Source of the DNA: JAFEDN01 sp963795715
GTDB taxonomy: Bacteria; Pseudomonadota; Gammaproteobacteria; Coxiellales; Coxiellaceae
DNA length: 64,000 nucleotides
Reading direction: 5' to 3'
Assembly: GCA_963795715.1 (NCBI GenBank)
Contig: CAWCIY010000002.1
Location: 1,364,001 to 1,428,000, forward strand
Shown: positions 19,972-29,164 of the stretch, one piece after another
Numbering within the stretch: position 1 is the first letter of the stretch
Layout of the letters: each line of letters begins with the position of its first letter
The notes under the pieces: model-generated
What the model saw: the letters and a program-made list of their open reading frames with translations, nothing else
Databases searched by the model: none
What the model was told of the DNA's origin: nothing
Made by a program: the position numbers and the translations under genes

Positions 19972-20958
19972 TTATGCCCCTAAAAGCGCAAAAGAAAAAT
20001 TGCCGGTCTTTTTACTATCTTCACTATTATTATCTTTCCCTTTAATTAATTCAGATTTTTTTGGCAGTAAAGTCAGAGACGACTGACTCATCGGAAAGTG
20101 ATCATCGTATTTTGTTTCCTTAACTGAAATCTTTTTCATTTCTTCCGGCTCTTCCGCATTAACAATCTTTTTACTTTCTTTATTAGACTCTTTTTCATCT
20201 TCATATTGAACATTATTGTCAGCAAGATCAACATTATCACCGGGATTTATACGTTTTAGCTGAGCTTGCATCTTTATATTATTTTTTTGTTGTGTGCTTA
20301 GCTCTAAATTAGCAAAAAATTTAGACCAATCTAATGTAGCATAACCTAACAATCCCCATATCCCAGCGAATACGCTAGAGAAGAGAAAGTTAGCTCCGGC
20401 ACCTTCCCCTATTAAACTCGCTATTGCAGCTGGTGGACCAAAATACATTCCCCCTACAAAAACCACTAAAAAAATGGCGCCGCCTGTGAGAGCAACATAT
20501 TTCCAGTTGAGATTTCCTTTACAGTTAACAATGGAACCCCTGATATATTCCACTACATTAATTTGATTAGCCAGCAAAGACTTATTCATTCCCCAAAGCT
20601 CTAAATTCTGCGTTACTTTTTCCGATGCTAGCTGTCTTCTAGTTACACTTATCTGGCCTATAACCGTATCAGTTTCCCTTTTCAAACGGTTCAACACCTT
20701 TTGTAATGGTAATATTGCCGAAGGATTATAAACTATTAACTCGAGTTGCTCATTACAAACATCAGTTATGATGGTATCTAATAATATGTAATCACGGTCT
20801 TGTAAAAATTCTAAATAATTTTCATTTACTCTCAGGCAAATTTCTCGTGATAAAATGCTTTTATTTTCTTTTGTCTCTTCTCCGCCCGGATAAACGGTGG
20901 TCACTTCAAAAGTAGTTGAAAGTGATGCAATAGTTTTTTCATCTAAAAAAGATCTCAT
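19972..20958 (-). CDS. Unknown protein with two predicted membrane helices
   Basis: 328 residues, starting at an ATG behind AGGAGGAAAT. The family is not recognised. Residues 1-150 look soluble and partly helical. Two hydrophobic segments lie at about 152-174 (YVALTGGAIFLVVFVGGMYF) and 188-208, followed by a charged, Lys/Glu-rich low-complexity tail (about 225-328). It is the last gene of a three-gene minus-strand set; the stop of the gene before it is only 12 bases upstream. Other cargo of such host-associated genomes (secreted effectors with paired hydrophobic segments) looks similar, but no function can be assigned. Confidence 0.75.
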   Translation of the reverse strand: MRSFLDEKTIASLSTTFEVTTVYPGGEETKENKSILSREICLRVNENYLEFLQDRDYILLDTIITDVCNEQLELIVYNPSAILPLQKVLNRLKRETDTVIGQISVTRRQLASEKVTQNLELWGMNKSLLANQINVVEYIRGSIVNCKGNLNWKYVALTGGAIFLVVFVGGMYFGPPAAIASLIGEGAGANFLFSSVFAGIWGLLGYATLDWSKFFANLELSTQQKNNIKMQAQLKRINPGDNVDLADNNVQYEDEKESNKESKKIVNAEEPEEMKKISVKETKYDDHFPMSQSSLTLLPKKSELIKGKDNNSEDSKKTGNFSFALLGA

Positions 20959-20970
20959 ATTTCCTCCTGG

Positions 20971-21732
20971 TTAATAAACAAAGCTTTTTTCACTATCCTT
21001 TGTTACCAATTTAGTTGCAGCAATTAATTTTTTTAATAATTTCTTCTTCTGTAATAAATTGGAGAGTGTCAAATGACACTGCGCAAGCAAAGTTTGGGGA
21101 TCAACCGGATTGATTGATCTAGTACTTTGTTTTCTACTACAAACAACATACATTGCATAAATAGTCATTATACATATCTGCCGCCATAGGATTTGATTGA
21201 CGTTACTAGTTTTGTAATTCGCTAATATGTTCACTCCGGTTAAAAAGGATAAACCTGACACCATGAGGCTGTGCATGGCGCCCAGCCCTTGCTTAGGTAA
21301 GGGTTTATTTTCTTTTACTATTTTTACAGCATTAAACAGATTTTCTCCTTTGATTTGATAAATTTGTAAATTTTTCTCTACAGAGACTTTACATACATTT
21401 ATTAGACTGATATATAGATTAATCTCTCCATCCTTCTTCATATCAAGACAAAAAGTTTTAAGTTCCTGACATAAAAGATCAAAAACACGCCGATAGCTTA
21501 TGATTATTTTTAAAAATCTTTCTTGTAACAGCTGAGCTTTATCTTCACGAATTTGATGTAACTTGCTTTCTAATAATTCAAATAATGTTATAAATTTTTC
21601 CAAACAATCTACTATTTTTATTTCTTGGTTGGGCAACATTTCCGTAAGCTTTTCCACTTCCGAACCAAAATTATCCGGTTGGATAGCAGACCAATTATTT
21701 TGAAACTCCTCTTCTTGCAAAAGCTTTCTCAT
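20971..21732 (-). CDS. Unknown protein with hydrophobic central region
   Basis: 253 residues from the ATG at 21732 (GGAGGG seven bases upstream). An earlier in-frame ATG at 21783 would overlap the preceding gene by 50 bases and lacks a ribosome site. The N-terminal half is helical and charged; a hydrophobic stretch (SLMVSGLSFLTGVNILANY, then WRQICIMTIYAMYVV) lies in the second half. The preceding stop is one base away, so the two genes are almost certainly one transcript. The family is not recognised. Confidence 0.75.
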   Translation of the reverse strand: MRKLLQEEEFQNNWSAIQPDNFGSEVEKLTEMLPNQEIKIVDCLEKFITLFELLESKLHQIREDKAQLLQERFLKIIISYRRVFDLLCQELKTFCLDMKKDGEINLYISLINVCKVSVEKNLQIYQIKGENLFNAVKIVKENKPLPKQGLGAMHSLMVSGLSFLTGVNILANYKTSNVNQILWRQICIMTIYAMYVVCSRKQSTRSINPVDPQTLLAQCHLTLSNLLQKKKLLKKLIAATKLVTKDSEKSFVY

Positions 21733-21733
21733 T

Positions 21734-23275
21734 TTAATACCCTCCATATCCTTTCGGTAAGACCTGATCAGTATTTTTTCCAAATGTTGGAGATTTAGAT
21801 TGATCCTTATTATCCTGTGACGCCAATATTCTGTAGCGATAGATCTTTTTTAATCTTAAAATTTTTTCAGTAGGTGTTTCTGCTCTAAAATCTCCCCCTT
21901 TTTGAATAAGCCTTATTTTTTCATGTTGGAGGCTTGCTATTTTTTGTTCTTGATTTTTATATTTTAGTAGATCTGCTTCATTTAAACTCAATTTTTCTAT
22001 TTGTTGAATTTTTCCGTCTCCTACATGTGTTGTCTTCTGATTATTATTTGTCATTTTGCTAAACTGTTCCTCTGCCTTGGAAAATTTAAGAGAATCACCC
22101 TTTATTCTAAGGGGCTTTATCTCCTGCCAAAAAGCATTACGTAAATTATGCAAACTGGCAAAAAAATAAATGAAATTAGAAGGAAATGCGTATTGTAACT
22201 GCAAAATATCTTCGCTTATATTTAAGTAGCTATCCAATAGAGAATTGATTTCTTTACTAGTAAAAAACGATAAGGGATTTTCTCTTGTTTGTCTTACAGA
22301 AATCAGCTTCTTATATAGCTCATGTAGAGCTTGACTATAATTTTTAAGATTGCTTAGGGAAGAAAAGGTCAATGTTCTATCCACTATGCCAGGATTAGTA
22401 ATTACAGGCAGGGCGTTACTTGAATCATAATTGTATTTTTTTAGGCAATGACGATACATATGATCCAAAAAGCGAGCAGGATATTTATGCGATCCTTCCG
22501 CAGATACTGTCATCCCGTTTCTATTTTTAGTTCCTTGACGTAGGTGAGCAGTAAACTTATAGCCAATGATTTTTTGCTCAACTGCGATGCCTTCTATTAA
22601 AAAGACGGGAGAACTAAAAAGTAATTCTGCAAGGTTCCAATTTTTTAGATTATGATCTGTATCTAGGGAAGTTCTAATTTTTTTAAAGTTACCATTTTCA
22701 GGTTCATGGATATAGGATATTAAATGTACCTGTAATTCCTGTCTATTTAATTTTTTCAAGTAACCTTCAGTATTAGAATTTCCATACTCCAAAATTGACA
22801 AAATAAAATAGTCAACCAACCGATCAATACCTTTGTGAGAAATCTCTAACAATTCTATTGATAAGTGGAACTCAAAAAACAAAACTTTAATTAATGAGTC
22901 TTGGTAGTTCCCCTCTATTTCCAGTACTCCTAATAGATTGCAAATTTTTTTAGCAGAACGAGTGACTTGCTGTGCCTCCTTCACTCCTTTGCCTGCCAAC
23001 CATAATCCCAATAAACCTCCTACCCAAATGCCGCCTTTTACTTTTTCTCCAAAAACATCTCCTATTAATTTTCCCGCTAATAAGCCTGCGGCCACTTTAA
23101 GAGTGGCTTGCCAGGCAGTCTCTAATATGGGAAATTCCCCCATTTGTTTTGAATCTTGCAACAAAATTTCTATTTTATTTTTAAAGCGGTCAAAAAAATA
23201 TTCTTTTTTTGATATAAGAGAAGGAGATAATTCCGAATTCTTTTTCAATTCATATTCCAAATCCAATTTGGACAT
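21734..23275 (-). CDS. Unknown 513-residue protein, first gene of a three-gene operon
   Basis: Two ATGs lie six bases apart (23281 and 23275). The AAGGAT ribosome site sits properly only for the second, giving 513 residues starting MSKLDLEYELKKN. A hydrophobic, glycine-rich segment occurs early (about 47-90: AAGLLAGKLIGDVFGEKVKG then GIWVGGLLGLWLAG), possibly one or two membrane passes. The remainder is mostly helical, with a Lys/Gln-rich end. It is followed after one base by the next gene. No known domain is recognised. The shared small-hydrophobic-patch layout of all three products hints at a membrane complex, as inference. Confidence 0.75.
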   Translation of the reverse strand: MSKLDLEYELKKNSELSPSLISKKEYFFDRFKNKIEILLQDSKQMGEFPILETAWQATLKVAAGLLAGKLIGDVFGEKVKGGIWVGGLLGLWLAGKGVKEAQQVTRSAKKICNLLGVLEIEGNYQDSLIKVLFFEFHLSIELLEISHKGIDRLVDYFILSILEYGNSNTEGYLKKLNRQELQVHLISYIHEPENGNFKKIRTSLDTDHNLKNWNLAELLFSSPVFLIEGIAVEQKIIGYKFTAHLRQGTKNRNGMTVSAEGSHKYPARFLDHMYRHCLKKYNYDSSNALPVITNPGIVDRTLTFSSLSNLKNYSQALHELYKKLISVRQTRENPLSFFTSKEINSLLDSYLNISEDILQLQYAFPSNFIYFFASLHNLRNAFWQEIKPLRIKGDSLKFSKAEEQFSKMTNNNQKTTHVGDGKIQQIEKLSLNEADLLKYKNQEQKIASLQHEKIRLIQKGGDFRAETPTEKILRLKKIYRYRILASQDNKDQSKSPTFGKNTDQVLPKGYGGY

Positions 23276-23346
23276 AAACATATCCTTGTTTTAAAAACTC
23301 AATCTTATCGTTTCCTTTCTTATAAAGTCAATTACTTATTCTAATA

Positions 23347-24160
23347 ACCCCAGTTTGGAGTTTTAAATTAGCGAGCTGATAGGCATAACATATTGATTTT
23401 CTAAGACCAATTAGGAGATCGATATGGATATTGCTCATCAGCTCGTGATTATTTTTTGCGAAATTGACGATTTTTGCAAGGAATTAGATGGTCTGACGAA
23501 AAATAAATTATTAACGGGACCTCATTAAGGCAAACGAGGCCCGGCAGCAGCGCTGTCAATCAGCGAGATCATGACGATACTGATTATGTTTCATCAAGTT
23601 CGGTTTCGGGATTTCAAAACATTTTACACCGGCTTTTTGGAAATTTTATTGGCGAAGTTATTTTCCCCATCTACCCAGCTATTCTCATTTTATTACGCGA
23701 ATGAAATGCGCTATTTTTCCAATGACGGTCTTCACCCAGCTCAAAAGTGGAAAGCGAACGGACATTTATTATTATGTAGATTCCAGTTGCCTGCCCGTCA
23801 GTCATCTCAAGCGTAGTAGACGCCATAAAACTTTTAACCGGATTGCACAGTACGGACGAACATCCGTAGGCTGGTTTTTTGGATTAAAACTGCATATTGT
23901 AACGAATGATCGAGGTGAATTAATTGCTTTCAAAATCACCAAAGGCAATCGTAGCGATAGTCAAGAAGCCGCCAAGAAGCCTTTCATCAATGCGAAGCTG
24001 AAATCATCTCCCATTACATCGGCAAAGACCATATTGTGGTCATACTGGAAGAAGCGGTCATTGCCACAGGAAAAAAATGTTGGCAGCGGATATTATCAAA
24101 GGCGATGGCTGCATTTTCTATGGCGACAGGTTCTGTTCCGCCGATAAGAATACAGTCTCG
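23347..24160 (+). pseudogene. IS982-family transposase relic
   Basis: A left end ACCCCAGTTTGGAG at 23347, typical of IS982-family termini, precedes an ATG at 23424 that reads MDIAHQLVIIFCEIDDFC, the usual start of these transposases. The reading frame stops at 23526, continues as GPAAALSISEIMTILIMFHQ, shifts frame near 23660, then reads VDSSCLPVSHLKRSRRHK and FGLKLHIVTNDRGELIAFK, the conserved DDE-family core, and degrades near 24000. No matching right end is visible before the ABC transporter, so the element is truncated and inactive. Confidence 0.82.
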
Positions 24161-24228
24161 CTCAAAAAATTGACAATAGTTATTAAACAAATTACATTTT
24201 CTATTCTCCATTAAAAAGAGTAATTATT

Positions 24229-25998
24229 ATGCCAGATTTCAAGCGGCTTTCATTTTTGGATGTTCTGCGATTCGCTGCAGGTTATTGGGTTAAGCAACCG
24301 AAGAAATTAATTGCAATTTTGTTGATGATTTTAGTTGCAGCTTTATTTGAAGCTTATTTGCCTAGTGCGCTTTCTTCATTTTTAGGAGCCATTCGAGAGC
24401 GAAGTGATCACGCATTGATTCTAAATCGCCTTGAAATTTTTATTGGTGTTTATTTCATTCAGACTTTTCTGGCTTCATTAGCTTATATTATCTATAATAC
24501 TTTCGAAACAACCATATTTAAATCATTAATCGATGATGCATTTAAACACGTGCAACGTCTTCCCGAACAGTTTTTTGTAAGTACATTCGCAGGAAGCATT
24601 ATTTCTAAAATGAATCGTGCTCGACAAAAAATTGAAGTTTTTGAAGATCAAATTCTGATGCGTATTTTTTCAACCGTCATAATTTTAATTGGAAGCATGA
24701 TATTTTTGGCGCTGCGCTTTCCAATTTTAGCCATGCTAATGGTTGCTTACTTAACCCTTTTTATCATAATTATTGCATTTTTAGTTTTTAAAATTTCCGG
24801 CCCCGCCCAAGGACATTATGCCGATGCGCAAGACTCTTTTAATGCGCATTTAGCAGATAGTATAAGTGGTATGGTCACTACAAAAGCCTACGCACAAGAA
24901 CAGCGTGAACTGTTTCGATTTTATGACATTACCACCCTGTTGCGGCATAAAAATCTACGTGCTTATCATCTGGGGAATACAGCGGGAACTATTCAACGCT
25001 TGTTATTAGCGGGGATGTTAGCATTAATGATGGGAGGTGGAACTTGGTATTATTTCAAAGGCATGGCGACAGTAGAAAATATGGCCTATTTGGCCTTTGC
25101 TTATACTATTATGCAATCCTATATACGAGAGGCGGGAGAAAATATTAAAAATATTTTGACTTCATCTTACGATCTTCATGCCGTAATCGCTTTATTACAA
25201 GAACCACCTGAAGTTGTGGATGCTAATCAGCATCCCAATCTCAGTATTCATCAAGGCGAAATTGTATTTGAGAATGTTAGTTTTACTTATCCCGGTAAAA
25301 TTATTCCAATTTTTAAAAACCTTTTTGTTACAATCCGTGCAGGAGAACGCGTTGCCTTGATTGGTCATTCAGGTGGGGGTAAGACCAGTTTTATTCGTTT
25401 GCTGCAATGTTTATACGCGATTCAAGAAGGTCGTATTTGTATTGATGGTCAAGATATTAACTTGGGTTCTCGTCAATCATTGCGTAGTGCTATTGCACTA
25501 GTGCCACAAGATCCTATCCTTTTCCATCGCACACTGCACGAAAATATTGCCTACGCAAAACCAAATGCCACTCAGGAAGAAATTTATGGCGCTGCAAAAC
25601 AAGCGCATATCCACGATTTTATCATGGGACTCCCGCAACAATATGAAACTTTGGTAGGAGAGCGAGGGGTTAAATTATCGGGAGGCGAACGTCAACGCAT
25701 AGCCATTGCGCGGGCTATATTGGCCGATCGTCCTATTCTTGTTTTGGATGAAGCCACCAGTTCGCTTGACTCTAAAAGCGAGCGAGCAATACAAGATGCA
25801 CTGCATACGCTTACTACTGACCGTACGTCAATTATGATTGCGCATCGTCTTTCAACCATTCTCGAAGCAGATCGGATTTTAGTTTTTGATGCAGGCCGTA
25901 TTGTGGAGGAAGGTAGTCATGCCGAATTAATTTTAAAAAAGAATGGCATCTATGCCAATTTATTTAAACTGCAATCGGGTGGATTTATTTCTGATTAA
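24229..25998 (+). CDS. ABC exporter (fused membrane and ATPase half-transporter)
   Basis: 589 residues of the MsbA/multidrug type. The N-terminal membrane domain (about 1-315) has hydrophobic segments near 28-46, 74-90, 142-185 and 255-290. The ATPase domain (about 340-589) shows Walker A GHSGGGKT, Q-loop VPQDP, signature LSGGERQRIAIARAI, Walker B ILVLDEATSSLDS and the switch His in IAHRLST. Two copies would form the transporter; the substrate is likely lipid, peptide or drug but cannot be told from sequence. It stands alone, preceded by a broken insertion sequence and followed by about 400 bases without a clear gene. The ribosome site (AAAAAGAG) is moderate. Confidence 0.92.
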   Translation: MPDFKRLSFLDVLRFAAGYWVKQPKKLIAILLMILVAALFEAYLPSALSSFLGAIRERSDHALILNRLEIFIGVYFIQTFLASLAYIIYNTFETTIFKSLIDDAFKHVQRLPEQFFVSTFAGSIISKMNRARQKIEVFEDQILMRIFSTVIILIGSMIFLALRFPILAMLMVAYLTLFIIIIAFLVFKISGPAQGHYADAQDSFNAHLADSISGMVTTKAYAQEQRELFRFYDITTLLRHKNLRAYHLGNTAGTIQRLLLAGMLALMMGGGTWYYFKGMATVENMAYLAFAYTIMQSYIREAGENIKNILTSSYDLHAVIALLQEPPEVVDANQHPNLSIHQGEIVFENVSFTYPGKIIPIFKNLFVTIRAGERVALIGHSGGGKTSFIRLLQCLYAIQEGRICIDGQDINLGSRQSLRSAIALVPQDPILFHRTLHENIAYAKPNATQEEIYGAAKQAHIHDFIMGLPQQYETLVGERGVKLSGGERQRIAIARAILADRPILVLDEATSSLDSKSERAIQDALHTLTTDRTSIMIAHRLSTILEADRILVFDAGRIVEEGSHAELILKKNGIYANLFKLQSGGFISD

Positions 25999-26406
25999 CT
26001 GTATTCAACTGGTTAAAAGAATTGAGATGAGAGATAAGGAAATGAATATAGTTTATAAAATAAACAATTTACCGGATTGTGAACATCATTCTAATCCGCA
26101 ACATTGTTTGAACCGTTCGCACGGTTCTTTGAGAAGCGAACTTCAGTAATGGGGTTCGCTTACTCGGCCTGCAACAGCAGATCGCAAAAACAACTTCACA
26201 TTAAGTTAGGAATAATCTTATCATAAAAGGAAACTCTAGAGCTATAAATAACCTCCATACAAAATGAAAAAAACCAGCCTTAAAGCCTCCGTCCAATCCT
26301 CAGCCACAGCTTTAAACGTGCATAAAAAATGTCCAAAAAAGATCGAAATTTGAACTTTTAAAAAATGGCTAAAATTATTGCAATTTTTTATAATTGGGAG
26401 TAAAAC
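25999..26406. other. 408-bp intergenic region with two inverted repeats
   Basis: No convincing gene is seen. A seven-base hairpin (GAACCGT/ACGGTTC, 26110-26127) followed by TTT could terminate the exporter transcript. A second inverted repeat, AAGCGAAC at 26134 and GTTCGCTT at 26154, follows at once. A short plus-strand frame (about 26028-26149) overlaps the first hairpin and is not supported by any family resemblance. Confidence 0.35.
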
Positions 26407-27864
26407 ATGCAAACTATGATAAAAGAGAACCCACATGACCAAAAAATAAATGCTGATTCATCTTCTACCGAACCGTCTGAGCCTCACCTGCAGAAATCGT
26501 CATTTGAGTGCAAAGAAAAAGATAAGAAGCCGACGTTAAATATCTTCTGGGTAGGCCCACCGAGTACTAAATCAGCAAGAAAGGCTGCTAATTTATCAAG
26601 ATCGTTATTTGGCCACGATACAGATGCTCTAGACAACATCACTCAACTTGAGAACCCTATCAAATTTTGGTGTCTCGCTGAATTTTTTCCTTATTATCAA
26701 GATCAGCTTAAAAACAAGGCTGTAACAGTTTGCTCTATAGAGAAATTTCTGAATGAATCATTAACTTCATCTGATGAATATACTCGGGAACATGCCGCCG
26801 TTATTTTAAAAGTTAAGGCTATTTTATTTGCAACGGGTCGAGGCACCCTTAGAGATATACTTACATTTAAAGTTTTTGTTACATTTTTTATATTAGCTAC
26901 TAAAGAGAATAATACTAAAGCAACTAAAGGGAAATATACCCTAGACAGCTATTTTGAAATTGATCCAAAACAATCTTTTTTACCTGACTTTACTCGATTT
27001 TTTATGCCAACCTTCTACCAAAGTAATTCAGGAGTGGGACGCGATAAAAAATTGCAAGACTGTTGGATAATGTATTCACCAGAAAACGATCTATCAGTAG
27101 CAAGAGCGATGCTGTCGGAATTTGAAAAACTTTTTCTTGAAGCCGAAAAAAAACGTCGTACTTATACAGACGATTTGCGAGACGCTTATTATAACCTTCT
27201 TATAGGCCATAATATACGCAAGGCATTAGACAGCAATTATCCTGATGTTGACGAAAAATCAAATGAAGAAAATCAGTGGTTCTGCCATGCAATTGAAAAA
27301 AATGGAGAAATTAGGGGTGTCATACCTTCCTTAGGAATTGAAAAAATATTTTTTAACACGCATCGGGATGACGGGCGATATAGAGAAATACTGGAAACAA
27401 ATCTACGTATAGATAACGTATTTTTCTTTAAAAAAAGATATCATAATGAACCAGACCTTAGATGGATAAAGAAGATCATTGAGGATAAGCATCCTCTCAG
27501 CAAAAACTGTCTGAACTACATTACTTCAGAATTATCGATATATTCAATAATTAATTTATTTGTTTGCTACTATACTGGTTTTGGATGGAGAAATCATCGC
27601 GCCAGGGCAAGAGAAATAGCACACCAAATTAATAAAGCTGAACAACTTCAAGAGGTGGTATCTATCCTTAAAGTGCAAAGCTCATTGTTTACAGTTAAAA
27701 ATGAAAGGCTAGATGCCCCTAAAGCAAAAAATGAAAAATTCAATGTCGATGTTGCAGCTCGTTTTAATGAAATGTTAATTAACAAAAAGCAAGGGGGATA
27801 TTATCAAACTGTGCTGACCGCTCTAAAAATGGTTGATGAATCTAAATCTCTTGCACTTCTTTAG
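26407..27864 (+). CDS. Unknown 485-residue protein, possibly glycosyltransferase-like
   Basis: It starts at an ATG six bases after GGGAG. The first 45 residues are polar and disordered. From about 46 the text LNIFWVGPPSTKSARKAANL, then NPIKFWCLAEF about 35 residues on, recalls the first strand and helix of large-toxin-type (TcdA/TcdB, DXD) glycosyltransferases. Later GKYTLDSYFEIDP and DCWIMYSPENDLSVARAM sit where those enzymes carry the metal-binding loop and following helix. A clear DXD motif is not seen, so activity is doubtful. It has no signal peptide. It lies alone between the exporter and the first tRNA-derived att copy. The gene call is solid, the family only a suggestion. Confidence 0.7.
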   Translation: MQTMIKENPHDQKINADSSSTEPSEPHLQKSSFECKEKDKKPTLNIFWVGPPSTKSARKAANLSRSLFGHDTDALDNITQLENPIKFWCLAEFFPYYQDQLKNKAVTVCSIEKFLNESLTSSDEYTREHAAVILKVKAILFATGRGTLRDILTFKVFVTFFILATKENNTKATKGKYTLDSYFEIDPKQSFLPDFTRFFMPTFYQSNSGVGRDKKLQDCWIMYSPENDLSVARAMLSEFEKLFLEAEKKRRTYTDDLRDAYYNLLIGHNIRKALDSNYPDVDEKSNEENQWFCHAIEKNGEIRGVIPSLGIEKIFFNTHRDDGRYREILETNLRIDNVFFFKKRYHNEPDLRWIKKIIEDKHPLSKNCLNYITSELSIYSIINLFVCYYTGFGWRNHRARAREIAHQINKAEQLQEVVSILKVQSSLFTVKNERLDAPKAKNEKFNVDVAARFNEMLINKKQGGYYQTVLTALKMVDESKSLALL

Positions 27865-28082
27865 GGCCCTCGTAAGAATAACATTGACATTTAGCGCCCA
27901 GTGACCTATGAGATTTAAACGTTGCGATTTGTAATAGTTCAAACTTGATGTGACAGTACTCCGTGGCAATTAAAAGCGCTTCCGGATTTGGGGAAGACCC
28001 AAAAGTTTGGCACGATTACACTAAAATTACACGTATTGTGTAAGAGCCAAACAGAAAATTGCTGTAAGTACTTGATTTTAAA

Positions 28083-28124
28083 TGGGCCGACCGAGATTTG
28101 AACTCGGGACCAACGGATTAAAAG
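28083..28124 (-). repeat. att copy A: 42-bp 3' part of a tRNA-Lys(UUU) gene
   Basis: Read on the minus strand it gives the anticodon loop CTTTTAA, the 3' anticodon strand, a TGGTC variable loop, a T-arm CCGAG-TTCAAAT-CTCGG, the 3' acceptor strand and a discriminator A, with no encoded CCA. The 5' half of the tRNA is absent. The same 42 bases recur at 32101 and 42111 in the same orientation (copy A differs at one position). This is the usual attachment core of islands that insert in tRNA genes. About 25 bases of the left flank (GTAAGTACTTGATTTTAAA) also match the flank of copy C. Confidence 0.8.
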
Positions 28125-28278
28125 GTATAAAACCAAAAAGTTAAATATTCGCGATTATCTAACTTTTTGATTTATCAGCAATTTTAACTGATTAATTTTA
28201 AAACAAACTAGGTTGCCCGTTAGTAAAAAGCCTTGTTGAGCCTAGTAAGTCCTAGTTGTGTCCTGCAAATCTCCGATC
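28125..28278 (+). repeat. Conserved right arm after att copy A
   Basis: These 154 bases are nearly the same as 32143-32297 after att copy B, ending in both with TCCTGCAAATCTCCGATC. They include clustered CCTAG/CTAGT words and the shared TCCTGCAAA word, also found three times in the left-arm regions. They are likely recombination arm sites or cassette-end sequence. Homology stops just before the AbiE promoters. Confidence 0.75.
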
Positions 28279-28305
28279 ATTTAAATATATTTGATATGGC
28301 AATTA

Positions 28306-28335
28306 TTCGACAATATCGAAGATTTACCGTATAAT
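28306..28335 (+). promoter_or_regulatory. AbiE promoter 1 with overlapping palindromic operator
   Basis: The -35 TCGACA (28307-28312) and -10 TATAAT (28330-28335) are 17 bases apart. The palindrome TTCGA-CAATA-TCGAA (28306-28320) covers the -35, a natural operator for the autoregulating AbiEi antitoxin. The start codon is only seven bases after the -10 and has no ribosome site, so the transcript would be leaderless. Confidence 0.6.
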
Positions 28336-28342
28336 ATGTATT

Positions 28343-29164
28343 ATGACTCATCATCAAATACATCCAATAAAGGGAGTTGAATTAGTTAGAAAGCTGACTG
28401 AACACGGACAATTTATCTTCACAACTCAACAAGCAAAAAAAATAGTCCTAGGAATGTCCTTAAATTATCTTTATCAGACTCTACATTATTTAGAACTCAG
28501 CGGCTGGATAATTCGCCTAAAAAACGGGCTCTATTCTCTATCCAGTTCAATTCCGGGTGTCACTCAATTACATGAATTCCAGATCGCCATGGCTCTAGTA
28601 CAACCGGCAGCCATTAGCCACTGGTCAGCTTTAAGCTATCACCATCTTACAGAACAAGTTCCCCGACAAGTATTTGTATTGACTACCGCCAAATCATTGC
28701 CCAGAAAGCGGGGAATAAAAGCGCAAGCCAGCGCCGGCTATTCTGTAGCTAATAATACTTATCAATTCATAAAAATTCAGCCCGAACTTTTCTTTGGTAC
28801 TCAAGAAATCTGGATCAACGAATCTAAAATTCAAATAACAGATGCTGAACGAACCGTTCTCGATTGCCTGATGTCACCTAAATATTGCGGAGGATTCGCC
28901 GAAATTTTATATATTCTTGAACAACATTTGAATAAATTGAATTTAAATAAAATAATCGAGTATGCTGTTCGATTGGATACGTCCACTATTAAAAGACTGG
29001 GCTGGATCTTAGAGCGTCAAGGGGTAGCGGCGCCACAGTTAGAGCCTTTACGGCGAATTCCCATTAAAGGTTACCGTCTGTTAGACCCCTCCGGCGTACA
29101 TGTAGGTCACTGCAATTCTCATTGGATGATTCAGGAAAATTTATCAGGAGAAACAAAGTCATGA
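28343..29164 (+). CDS. abiEi: AbiEi-type antitoxin / transcriptional autoregulator
   Basis: 273 residues. The N-terminal winged-helix part (about 10-70: FTTQQAKKIVLGMSLNYLYQ, then GWIIRLKNGLYSL) and the following AbiEi core (PAAISHWSALSYHHLTEQVP, DAERTVLDCL) are typical of type IV antitoxins. In that family the antitoxin represses its own promoter and blocks the effect of a nucleotidyltransferase toxin without stable contact. Its TGA overlaps the toxin ATG (ATGA), so translation is coupled. It is the first gene of cassette 1, directly after the att copy and right arm, the same position that its counterpart holds in cassette 2. Confidence 0.88.
   Translation: MTHHQIHPIKGVELVRKLTEHGQFIFTTQQAKKIVLGMSLNYLYQTLHYLELSGWIIRLKNGLYSLSSSIPGVTQLHEFQIAMALVQPAAISHWSALSYHHLTEQVPRQVFVLTTAKSLPRKRGIKAQASAGYSVANNTYQFIKIQPELFFGTQEIWINESKIQITDAERTVLDCLMSPKYCGGFAEILYILEQHLNKLNLNKIIEYAVRLDTSTIKRLGWILERQGVAAPQLEPLRRIPIKGYRLLDPSGVHVGHCNSHWMIQENLSGETKS

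Noticed and set aside
26389..26394. TATAAT as the -10 of the 485-residue gene
   Set aside because: A start from it would fall beyond the ribosome site GGGAG, and no -35 lies at the right distance.
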